Assembly: GCA_944381085.1 (NCBI GenBank)
Contig: CALWJX010000002.1
Coordinates: forward strand, 1-50,570
Reading direction: 5' to 3'
Length of the DNA stretch: 50,570 nt
Source: an uncultured Clostridia bacterium
GTDB taxonomy: Bacteria > Bacillota > Clostridia > Oscillospirales > CAG-272
Below, one piece after another: positions 7,690 through 14,228 of this stretch (position 1 is the stretch's first letter; the number at the start of each line of letters is the position of its first letter). Position numbers and translations under genes: made by a program. Below the pieces are notes generated by a model. The model ran no database searches and had not been told where the DNA came from. It saw nothing but the letters and a program-made list of their open reading frames with translations.

Positions 7690-9165
7690 GTGATTAAAGG
7701 CGATACTCCTTTGTCTTCAGGACTTTCGGAGCTAAAGAACAGCGGCAGATATCCCATGCATATGCCGGGACATAAAAGAAATACACAGCTTGTCGGGAGC
7801 ATTTCGGATTTTTATTTGCCGTATGATATAGATATAACCGAAATTGAGGGCTTTGACAATCTTCACTGTCGCACGGGAGTGCTTGCGCAATTGTCGGAAA
7901 GATGCGCGCGCCTTTATGGCGCGAAGTATGCCTTTCCTCTTGTGGGCGGTAGCACATGCGGAATTCTTTCATGTATCAGAGCTGTCACAAAGCCAAATGA
8001 TAAAATCATAATGGCGAGAAACTGTCACATGTCCGTATACCACGCGGTGTCGCTGTGTTCGCTCGAAGCCGAATATATTTATACCGAATATTGTTGCGGC
8101 AGCGGTATAATAGGCTCCGTAACCCCACGTCAGGTAAGAGAGGCGTTTGAAAGTGATCCGGACGCCAAAGCTTTGGTCATTACAAGTCCTACATATGAGG
8201 GAGTAATAAGCGATATCGAGGAGATTGCGAAAATCGTCCACAAATTCGGAGCGTTGCTTGTTGTTGACGCCGCGCACGGGGCGCATCTTTCGCTCAGCAA
8301 AAACAATTTTCTGCCTGAAAATAAAATATGCTGTGCGGACGCGGCGGTTGTAAGCCTGCATAAGACTCTCCCGGCACTGACGCAGACGGCGCTGGCGCTT
8401 GTTTTCGGTGATAACGCGGATAAAATCGAGTCGTCTTTGTCCCGTCAGATTGATATTTTTGAAACCAGCAGCCCTTCTTATATTTTACTTTCGTCTATAG
8501 AACAATGCGTGAATATTCTTGAAAATTACGGCGACAGTCTGTTTAAAGCATGGAAAAGCAGAATTGATTTGTTTGAAGAAAATATACTAAAGCTTGAAAA
8601 TTTGAGGATTTTCGGATATGGGGAAAAAGCTCCGGATTTATTCGGGGATATATACGGGTTTGACAAAAGTAAAATCAATGTTATCTGTGATTTATGCGTT
8701 TGCCTTTCGGATGGCAGACCTGTAAGAGGAAACGATATAGCTTCGTTTTTGCGTGGAAAAAATATTGAACCGGAGATGATTTCGCGGGACTATGCGCTGC
8801 TTATGACGAGCTTCTGCGACACTGAAGAGGCATACATAAGGCTTTTTGAAGCTTTGAGTGAATTTGACGCCGACCTTGCTGTAGACGAAAACGCGAAAAA
8901 CGCCGAAATCGAAAGATTTGAAGAATTTTCAAGCGCGAATAAAGTGGCGATGAAGATTTCCGACGCGGAATTTGCCGAGGGAGAAATTGTTTTTCTGAAT
9001 GACGCGGTAGGAAAGATATCGCTTGATTACATTACGCCATATCCGCCCGGAATACCGTTGGTGGTCCCGGGCGAGGTGATAAGCGGGTATGTGGTCGATA
9101 AAGTAAAAAAATTTATATCTGACGGAATTTCCGTGAAAAACGGGAGTAAAGTCAGAGTTAAATAA
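7690..9165 (+). CDS. Orn/Lys/Arg family PLP-dependent decarboxylase
   Basis: A 491-residue fold-type I PLP enzyme of the Orn/Lys/Arg decarboxylase major-domain family, short form as in Bacillus YaaO. The N-terminal MPGHKRN motif, the cofactor region VVDAAHGAH and the PLP lysine in SLHKTLPALTQTA (about residue 224) are all present, followed by a C-terminal domain with TPYPPGIPLVVPGE, the usual family signature. The substrate (arginine, lysine or ornithine) cannot be told from sequence. The GTG start at 7690 follows AGAGGTG by seven bases; an adjacent TTG at 7687 is the alternative. A 66-residue gene follows after 27 bases. Confidence 0.9.
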   Translation: MIKGDTPLSSGLSELKNSGRYPMHMPGHKRNTQLVGSISDFYLPYDIDITEIEGFDNLHCRTGVLAQLSERCARLYGAKYAFPLVGGSTCGILSCIRAVTKPNDKIIMARNCHMSVYHAVSLCSLEAEYIYTEYCCGSGIIGSVTPRQVREAFESDPDAKALVITSPTYEGVISDIEEIAKIVHKFGALLVVDAAHGAHLSLSKNNFLPENKICCADAAVVSLHKTLPALTQTALALVFGDNADKIESSLSRQIDIFETSSPSYILLSSIEQCVNILENYGDSLFKAWKSRIDLFEENILKLENLRIFGYGEKAPDLFGDIYGFDKSKINVICDLCVCLSDGRPVRGNDIASFLRGKNIEPEMISRDYALLMTSFCDTEEAYIRLFEALSEFDADLAVDENAKNAEIERFEEFSSANKVAMKISDAEFAEGEIVFLNDAVGKISLDYITPYPPGIPLVVPGEVISGYVVDKVKKFISDGISVKNGSKVRVK

Positions 9166-9192
9166 AAAATGTCAAAATGAGGGTTTAAAATT

Positions 9193-9393
9193 ATGCTGAA
9201 GATAAAAGAAGGGGAGAGTATACATCTGACTGGCCTTGAAAAAAACTTAATGGAGAGAATAACTCCTCCAATGCCGAAAATATGCCCGGTTTCACTGAGG
9301 TATGAGTTCGCAAAGTATGACGCGGACGAGGTCAGACGGGCTTACAATAAGGTATATAAATTGTTTGCTACCGGAAAGTTGGAAGAGGTGTAA
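9193..9393 (+). CDS. Small protein of unknown function (66 aa)
   Basis: Not recognised. It has GAGGG nine bases before its ATG, follows the decarboxylase by 27 bases and is closed by a strong terminator 10 bases downstream, so it is very likely a real gene in the same transcript. The sequence has no membrane helix; the second half (YDADEVRRAYNKVYKLFATG) is amphipathic and probably helical. Only one cysteine is present. Confidence 0.7.
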   Translation: MLKIKEGESIHLTGLEKNLMERITPPMPKICPVSLRYEFAKYDADEVRRAYNKVYKLFATGKLEEV

Positions 9394-9402
9394 TCGCAAA
9401 AT

Positions 9403-9445
9403 AAAAAGAACAGTCGGATTTGCTTTTCATACTGTTCTTTTTGTT
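9403..9445 (+). terminator. Intrinsic terminator
   Basis: AAAAAGAACAGT (9403-9414) pairs perfectly with ACTGTTCTTTTT (9431-9442) around a 16-base loop; the arm itself ends in a T-run. It ends the recO/decarboxylase transcript. Confidence 0.9.
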
Positions 9446-9473
9446 ATATAATATATTATAGACATAACTATGA

Positions 9474-9648
9474 CAGTTTTGCGAGTCAAAACTGCGGCAT
9501 ACAACCGGTAAATGTTTATTTCTTGACGTTCTTTACGTTGTATGCAATATTCCATAGATACAACCCGGACAGTTTTGCAACGCAAAACTGCGGCATACAA
9601 CCGGTAAATGTTTATTTTTTGATGTTCTTTACGTTGTACGCAATACCC
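9474..9648. repeat. Direct repeat duplicating the 3' end of the TIGR04086 gene
   Basis: Two copies, about 9474-9550 and 9570-9646, offset by exactly 96 bp, differ at only a few positions. Each holds a perfect hairpin (CAGTTTTG 9474-9481 with CAAAACTG 9487-9494; CAGTTTTGC 9570-9578 with GCAAAACTG 9582-9590), then the last ~12 codons of the neighbouring minus-strand gene. The copy nearer the gene (9570-) is the functional 3' end; the other is a relic with a one-base frame change. The hairpins lack a T-run on either strand, so they are not ordinary terminators. Confidence 0.9.
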
Positions 9649-10127
9649 ATTTTTGTAGGTCTCTTTTTTATGTTGCCCGCGAACGCGCCGACAATTCCGG
9701 ATGCTACTGCGGGGAGATGCATAAGCAGTGATTGGAAAAATGAATCTGAACCTGACAGAGAGTTTTTAAAGAAAAGTGACAACAAAAGTGAAGAGACCGT
9801 CATCATTACCGTGAAAATAAGTCCGCAGATCAACGGCGATGTGCCGGCTTTTTTCGAGGTAAAGAAGCCTCCGGCGAATGAAGCGAGTGCCGCGCACAGC
9901 ATTGAAAGTGAGAAAACCATAGAATCAGGATCGGCATTGGCATATGCTACCGCCGTAGCTACCGCGGTGGCTATCAGACCAACCGCAAGATAAATAAGGA
10001 GACCCGGCACGGCTGACTTAATTACTTTGAGCAATATCGGAGAGTCCTCGGATTCCGAGTGTCTGGAAACCGGCAATGTCGCGCGTTTTAGAACCGGCAG
10101 GTTACTTTTTTTAGTGGTTTGATTCAT
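9612..10127 (-). CDS. TIGR04086 family membrane protein (YrzE-like)
   Basis: A 171-residue protein with a charged N-terminal 35 residues and four predicted membrane helices (for example PGLLIYLAVGLIATAVATAVA and GIVGAFAGNI). It matches the small TIGR04086/YrzE membrane family of Clostridia, whose function is unknown and which often lies beside yajC, as here. A CGGAGC site precedes the ATG. The C-terminal codons lie in a duplicated segment (see the repeat). A terminator separates it from yajC, so it is probably transcribed on its own. Confidence 0.8.
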   Translation of the reverse strand: MNQTTKKSNLPVLKRATLPVSRHSESEDSPILLKVIKSAVPGLLIYLAVGLIATAVATAVAYANADPDSMVFSLSMLCAALASFAGGFFTSKKAGTSPLICGLIFTVMMTVSSLLLSLFFKNSLSGSDSFFQSLLMHLPAVASGIVGAFAGNIKKRPTKMGIAYNVKNIKK

Positions 10128-10235
10128 AAAAGCTCCGTTCCGCCGCCGTTTTGTCAGACGGCTATATAAAATTAAAATATAGAGACCGATTACATTCCGC
10201 AGAGCAGATGTTTAAATGCATGATGTTGAGTTGAA

Positions 10236-10300
10236 TAAATAAAAAGCGCCTGTGTACTCAATTTACTTACGGTAAAATATATGAGTACAAAAACGCTTTT
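10236..10300 (-). terminator. Terminator downstream of yajC
   Basis: On the minus strand AAAAGCG (10300-10294) and GTACTCA (10288-10282) pair with TGAGTAC (10260-10254) and CGCTTTT (10248-10242), followed by TATTTATT. This two-part stem ends yajC and could also work in the other direction. Confidence 0.8.
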
Positions 10301-10328
10301 ATACCAAAATTTTATGATATTGACAACA

Positions 10329-10610
10329 TCAGTCTACAGAATCTTCAGCCTTAACGTCCACACGGCTTACGGCACTTTTAAGTATTCTGATTTTTGTTCT
10401 GTCATGACCGGTTTCGATTACACAGGTTTCTTCTTTTATACTGATTATTTTGCCTATTATTCCTCCGATTGTTGTTATCTCGTCCCCGACCTGCAGGTTA
10501 TTTCTCATCTGATTGGTTTCTTTTTCCTGTTTTTTCTGCGGACGAATGCCGACAAAGTAAAAAACCGCAAATAAAACCACTATCATTCCAAGGCTTATCC
10601 AGGTTTCCAT
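10329..10610 (-). CDS. yajC: Preprotein translocase subunit YajC
   Basis: A 93-residue Sec accessory membrane protein. One N-terminal membrane helix (SLGMIVVLFAVFYFVGIRP) precedes the family core RPQKKQEKE and LQVGDEITTIGGIIGKI. The start at 10610 is chosen because GGAGG lies six bases upstream and the resulting length fits the family; an upstream in-frame start would add 11 residues and lacks a site. A matching promoter lies at 10649-10677. Confidence 0.95.
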   Translation of the reverse strand: METWISLGMIVVLFAVFYFVGIRPQKKQEKETNQMRNNLQVGDEITTIGGIIGKIISIKEETCVIETGHDRTKIRILKSAVSRVDVKAEDSVD

Positions 10611-10648
10611 TTTTTCCTCCGTTATCTGTATAAATACAATCACCTTAT

Positions 10649-10677
10649 ATTTTACCCTGTATGGAAATTTTTTTCAA
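10649..10677 (-). promoter_or_regulatory. Promoter for yajC
   Basis: On the minus strand TTGAAA (10677-10672), a 17-base spacer, and TAAAAT (10654-10649) form a good sigma-A promoter, with the start codon about 40 bases downstream. Confidence 0.7.
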
Positions 10678-10877
10678 TTGCTTTTCGGTTTCTTAATTGT
10701 AAATTTTTAATAAAGTACTTAATTATTTATTCTTATTGAACAAGGCGGATATTTTTATAATTTCACATTTGCGATACTGCGGTCAGTAAATGTTTTTGCC
10801 GTTACAATCAACCGAAAAATGAGACCGCGATAATTTAGAATTGTTTGGTCTTCATAAAGAAAACTGTGAGGTAAAAA

Positions 10878-11492
10878 ATGAAAATAGAAAGTATCAAGGT
10901 CGTAAACAATGGATATATAAATTGTAAATCGTCATATTACACCACTTGCGATGTGTTAGATGAAAATGTTGCATACAATTTTACCAATGGTTTAAATACA
11001 CTTGTAGGTGATATTGATTCGGGAATATGGGCTATAAGTTATTTGTTGTCTATGTACAAATATGATAATATGAGGCAATATTTATTTTCACCATTAGTTG
11101 TGACTGTAAACAATAATACAGTCGATTTAGAGCAATTTTGGACATATTCATGCTATATGGATAAAATATATCCTTTGTTTGCTTCAAAAAGGATGACGGT
11201 ATATCATCAGGTTTTAAAAGGAATAAAAAAGAACAATTTAACTGAAACGTCTGACGAAATACGAGAATTGTTTCATATTGACAAAGAAAGATTTATGCGT
11301 CCGTTACCCGATGTTGGGAATGAAGTATTTCGGTGTATGGCAGCAATAGGATATGTCAATAAGAAAGAGGTTTTTTGTTTTCCATGGTTCAGTAGAGAAA
11401 GATTTAATAGCTTTCACAAGCATATGGATGATCTTTTTGATATTTTATGTTGTTTAGAAAAAACAATTATTGTTCCTTTAGGTAAAGAATAA
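10878..11492 (+). CDS. Unknown protein with ABC-ATPase-like N-terminus and degenerate P-loop
   Basis: A 204-residue AT-rich gene. The first 50 residues look like the start of an SMC/ABC-type ATPase (MKIESIKVVNNG, then YNFTNGLNTLVGDIDSGIW), but the P-loop would need GxxGxGK(S/T) and here reads GDIDSGIW, without lysine. The rest is unlike any ATPase core, and no Walker B or signature motif appears. It may be an ATPase-derived protein with another role. GTGAGG lies before the ATG. It heads a cluster of three accessory genes with base composition unlike the neighbours. Confidence 0.7.
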   Translation: MKIESIKVVNNGYINCKSSYYTTCDVLDENVAYNFTNGLNTLVGDIDSGIWAISYLLSMYKYDNMRQYLFSPLVVTVNNNTVDLEQFWTYSCYMDKIYPLFASKRMTVYHQVLKGIKKNNLTETSDEIRELFHIDKERFMRPLPDVGNEVFRCMAAIGYVNKKEVFCFPWFSRERFNSFHKHMDDLFDILCCLEKTIIVPLGKE

Positions 11493-11523
11493 TATGTTAA
11501 TAAAATAGAGGAGGGAGCGTATT

Positions 11524-11796
11524 GTGAGAAAGGCAATAAAATATATTTTTGATGCCAATCCGTTTTATGTACATTGTAAAAAACATTTTTGTCCCAAATG
11601 CGGCAAAAAATTAGAATTACGCTTTGCTAGTAAAAATGTTAATTCAAAATCCTCTGAAGCAAAAGATTATGATCTTTCCTTAAGCGATACCTTCTTACAG
11701 GGAGAGATAGATCTTAGAATAAGGAATTTCTACTGTGTAAATTGCCGAATTTTTATTTCCTTTCAAGAAATGAAAAAGTACGAGAGAAACAAGTAG
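11524..11796 (+). CDS. Small zinc-ribbon-like protein of unknown function
   Basis: A 90-residue protein starting at GTG 11524, with GGAGG eight bases upstream. CPKCGKK (about residues 24-30) and CVNC (about 73-76) would form one four-cysteine zinc site split by a ~45-residue insert. It follows the previous gene by 31 bases and shares its AT-rich composition. No family is recognised beyond the zinc ribbon. Confidence 0.7.
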   Translation: MRKAIKYIFDANPFYVHCKKHFCPKCGKKLELRFASKNVNSKSSEAKDYDLSLSDTFLQGEIDLRIRNFYCVNCRIFISFQEMKKYERNK

Positions 11797-11921
11797 AGAA
11801 TATAGCTACTAACATCATCAATATGTGGCGAATAACACTTATCAGGAATACTCAATAGAAAGGAGAAAAAATATATCGGAAAAGCCTGAGGAAAAGGTCA
11901 TTCCCGTATACTAAGAAACGT

Positions 11922-12428
11922 ATGAAATATAGGCTTTCTTTTCACCAAAGATATCCATTTTATTTAGGTATAATAGGTATTCCATTTCTTTATATTATAG
12001 CAATATTAAACTTTATATATGGAGTATGGTATCTTTCTATTATACTTATAATAATGTCAATTCTGTTTAGTATCCCTATGCGGCGTTTGTCCATGGCGCT
12101 ATGCTCCGTAATATTTACCGAAGAAGGTGTATCTGTAGAGAGCAAAAAAGGAAAGAAAAGAATATTTCTGAAATGGGAAGATATAAAGGTATACACTGTT
12201 ACAGCCGATGTGCAGTATGGCGGTCAGTATATATGTCTGTCATCAAACGCTAATATAAAAGAACTGAGAACATATTTTTTCGGAGTGGTTTGGGCAATAT
12301 ATGAAGAAAAAAATACTATTAGTTTGCCGACAGACTCTGCCATGATATCGTTTTGCAGTAAAAAACTTGAGCCATTTGGTGTACAGGTTAAGTATACACG
12401 AAATCCCAATACCCGACCGTATATATAA
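11922..12428 (+). CDS. Unknown two-helix membrane protein with bacterial-PH-like tail
   Basis: A 168-residue protein. Two membrane helices near residues 15-50 (YLGIIGIPFLYIIAILNF and WYLSIILIIMSILFSIP) are followed by a soluble part with FTEEGVSVESKKGKKRIFLKWEDIK, a pattern seen in bacterial PH/YcxB-like domains. The start is unsure: ATG 11922 has only AAGAAA just before it, while a good AAAGGAG (near 11860) precedes an in-frame ATA at 11871 that would add 17 residues. Third gene of the AT-rich cluster; function unknown. Confidence 0.65.
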   Translation: MKYRLSFHQRYPFYLGIIGIPFLYIIAILNFIYGVWYLSIILIIMSILFSIPMRRLSMALCSVIFTEEGVSVESKKGKKRIFLKWEDIKVYTVTADVQYGGQYICLSSNANIKELRTYFFGVVWAIYEEKNTISLPTDSAMISFCSKKLEPFGVQVKYTRNPNTRPYI

Positions 12429-12530
12429 GATTGATATAAATAAATCATTTATTTGGTAAGATTTGGTAAGATATACACCACTCTATACAGCTCGTGCTTA
12501 TATCCGTGTTGAGTTCTTAAAATAACAATA

Positions 12531-12567
12531 ATCCCGTAATCGATGAAAATCGGCTACGGGATTTTGT
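12531..12567 (+). terminator. Intrinsic terminator after the AT-rich cluster
   Basis: ATCCCGTA (12531-12538) pairs with TACGGGAT (12555-12562); an inner CGAT/ATCG pair extends the stem. TTTTG-TTT follows. The arm resembles those of the array terminators at the window start. Confidence 0.8.
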
Positions 12568-12718
12568 TTAGGACTCTCACTTTGGTTAAGCTTTTCTCAA
12601 CAAATACGCTGCTGACAAATTTACCCGACAAAGTTACTTATTCAAAATAATTCCGCTTCCTATTATTGCGGTTTATTTTGAGATTAATATTCAAACTTAC
12701 CGCGAGTCTCTGTACGGT

Positions 12719-13798
12719 TCATTCATTGTTTTTAAGCTGTGTGACCAAACTCACAAACCAATCTTTAATTTTATATTCGTCAAAGCACTGCCACATCAAC
12801 TCAGCTTTTAAGTTTCGTACAAGCTGTTTGTTATCAGAAGGCTCGTCCGTGACTTTCCAACCGTACACCAGCGGATGTGTGAGTGTATGCGCTTTTACGG
12901 TCGTTGACTTAACAGCACATTCAACCGCACGCGAAAGATGCTTTCTGACAACCACTTCATCCTTTCCAAGGGACGCTTCATCTTCAGCAATACAACGGTG
13001 CAATGTACAAAGCTGTCCCAATGATTCATAACTCATATCGTCATTTGGATATGCCACCTCGAACATATTTACAACAGCCTCATTGACTCTTTGAACATAA
13101 TCCTCTCCAAAGCATTTTACATTACACATATTCAGCCGCACTGCCATATAGAACAGTACCTCCAGATACCAATGATTTGCAAAGCCAAAAGTGTCGGTAA
13201 GCCAATCTTCTTCATCGTGTATCTGCATAAAAAGCATTTCTTGGCAGTGGTTGATTTGGTGCGCACGGTTTGCCCACTCGTTTGCCTTTTGAGTGTTTCC
13301 GTTTGCATAATAAGTACATGCTATCTGTCTGATTGCCTGCCCCTGATAATAACTGTTTCCACCGTCAGCTGTATTGGCATTGTAAATTTCCGTGCCAAGT
13401 TCAATAATCTCATTTTGATATTTCTCTTTATCTGTATCAAAATATATTGACATCAGCATTTCCTTGACTCGAATATCGTTAGGGAGCTTTTTGTATGCTT
13501 CACGCCAAATGGGGATAATTTCGGCTCGTTTTCCGTCACGGAAGAGTTTTTCCGCTTTCGAACCGCATTCTTCAAAATATCTGTTGGCATCGATTTGCTC
13601 TACTTGCAAAAGCTCATCAACTGTAATGCCAAAGTACCGAGCTATATCCGGCAGTAGAAGAATATCGGGAGAGGTTACACCGTTTTCCCATTTGCTCACT
13701 GCTTGATATGACACTCCAAGATATTCCGCAAATTTCTCTTGGGAAATGTTTTTGGACTTTCTCAATTCTTTTAGTTTATCTGCAAGACTAACATTCAT
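12719..13798 (-). CDS. XRE family transcriptional regulator with helical repeat C-terminus
   Basis: A 359-residue DNA-binding protein. Residues 6-62 are a classic HTH_3 domain (LRKSKNISQEKFAEYLGVSY, then QAVSKWENG), and the remaining ~290 residues are helical with TPR-like features (GQAIRQIACTYYANGNTQKA). Such regulators usually sense a peptide or metabolite through the C-terminal domain; the ligand here is unknown. GGAAGGA lies before the ATG. A perfect 14-bp palindrome sits just downstream of its promoter -10, suggesting autoregulation. It stands alone on the minus strand between the AT-rich cluster and ppdK. Confidence 0.85.
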   Translation of the reverse strand: MNVSLADKLKELRKSKNISQEKFAEYLGVSYQAVSKWENGVTSPDILLLPDIARYFGITVDELLQVEQIDANRYFEECGSKAEKLFRDGKRAEIIPIWREAYKKLPNDIRVKEMLMSIYFDTDKEKYQNEIIELGTEIYNANTADGGNSYYQGQAIRQIACTYYANGNTQKANEWANRAHQINHCQEMLFMQIHDEEDWLTDTFGFANHWYLEVLFYMAVRLNMCNVKCFGEDYVQRVNEAVVNMFEVAYPNDDMSYESLGQLCTLHRCIAEDEASLGKDEVVVRKHLSRAVECAVKSTTVKAHTLTHPLVYGWKVTDEPSDNKQLVRNLKAELMWQCFDEYKIKDWFVSLVTQLKNNE

Positions 13799-13820
13799 AT
13801 ATATTATTCCTTCCTGTGTT

Positions 13821-13834
13821 ATTGTAGCTACAAT
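13821..13834. promoter_or_regulatory. Candidate operator of the XRE regulator
   Basis: ATTGTAGCTACAAT is a perfect 14-bp palindrome between the -10 box and the ribosome binding site of the XRE gene, about where transcription would start. A bound repressor here would block its own gene. Confidence 0.6.
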
Positions 13835-13837
13835 TCT

Positions 13838-13865
13838 ATTATATCAAACTCAAACCGAAAAACAA
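13838..13865 (-). promoter_or_regulatory. Promoter for the XRE regulator
   Basis: On the minus strand TTGTTT (13865-13860), a 16-base spacer and TATAAT (13843-13838). The candidate operator follows directly. Confidence 0.6.
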
Positions 13866-14017
13866 TAACCGAGATTTATAATTATCATAGAGGAACTCCA
13901 CCAAATTGAGAAACAGAACCGCGCCGGGCTATCATAAGTCTTTGCGCTCTCCGAGGGTATTCGACAATACCGCCTCATACTATATCCTAAAAATCCATTT
14001 GAAAATTTAACGAACGA

Positions 14018-14054
14018 CAAAACCTCCCCATTCCTTTCGGAACAGGGAGGTCAT
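14018..14054 (-). terminator. Terminator downstream of ppdK
   Basis: On the minus strand ACCTCCC (14051-14045) pairs with GGGAGGT (14028-14022); TTCC/GGAA pairs extend the stem inward. TTTTG follows. It lies 175 bases past the ppdK stop. Confidence 0.85.
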
Positions 14055-14065
14055 TTTGTTCTTAT

Positions 14066-14228
14066 TCACATCAGCTTATCCGCATCAACGGATAAATCAT
14101 CCCACTGATTAGCACGGAGGGCGTTGCCGCCGGATATACGGAAAGCTTTCGCGATTTCAAAGTCAATTCTGAATTCCCGGGAAAGCACAATTTCCGGCAA
14201 ATCTTCGGATTTTTCAAGAATTCTTTGT
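14066..14228 (-). pseudogene. Possible coding remnant between ppdK and its terminator
   Basis: After the ppdK stop, an open frame in another phase runs to a TGA at 14066 just before the terminator and reads like protein (EIVLSREFRIDFEIAKAF), but no ribosome binding site or plausible start lies after the ppdK stop; the frame only opens by overlapping ppdK. It may be the 3' end of a lost gene, or chance. No other feature is seen in this stretch. Confidence 0.25.

Noticed and set aside
9474..9590. Terminators formed by the CAGTTTTG hairpins
   Set aside because: Perfect stems but no T-run follows on either strand; better explained as part of the duplicated segment.
10878..12428. Insertion sequence or phage island
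   Set aside because: AT-rich and foreign looking, but no transposase, integrase, terminal inverted repeats or tRNA attachment site is visible.
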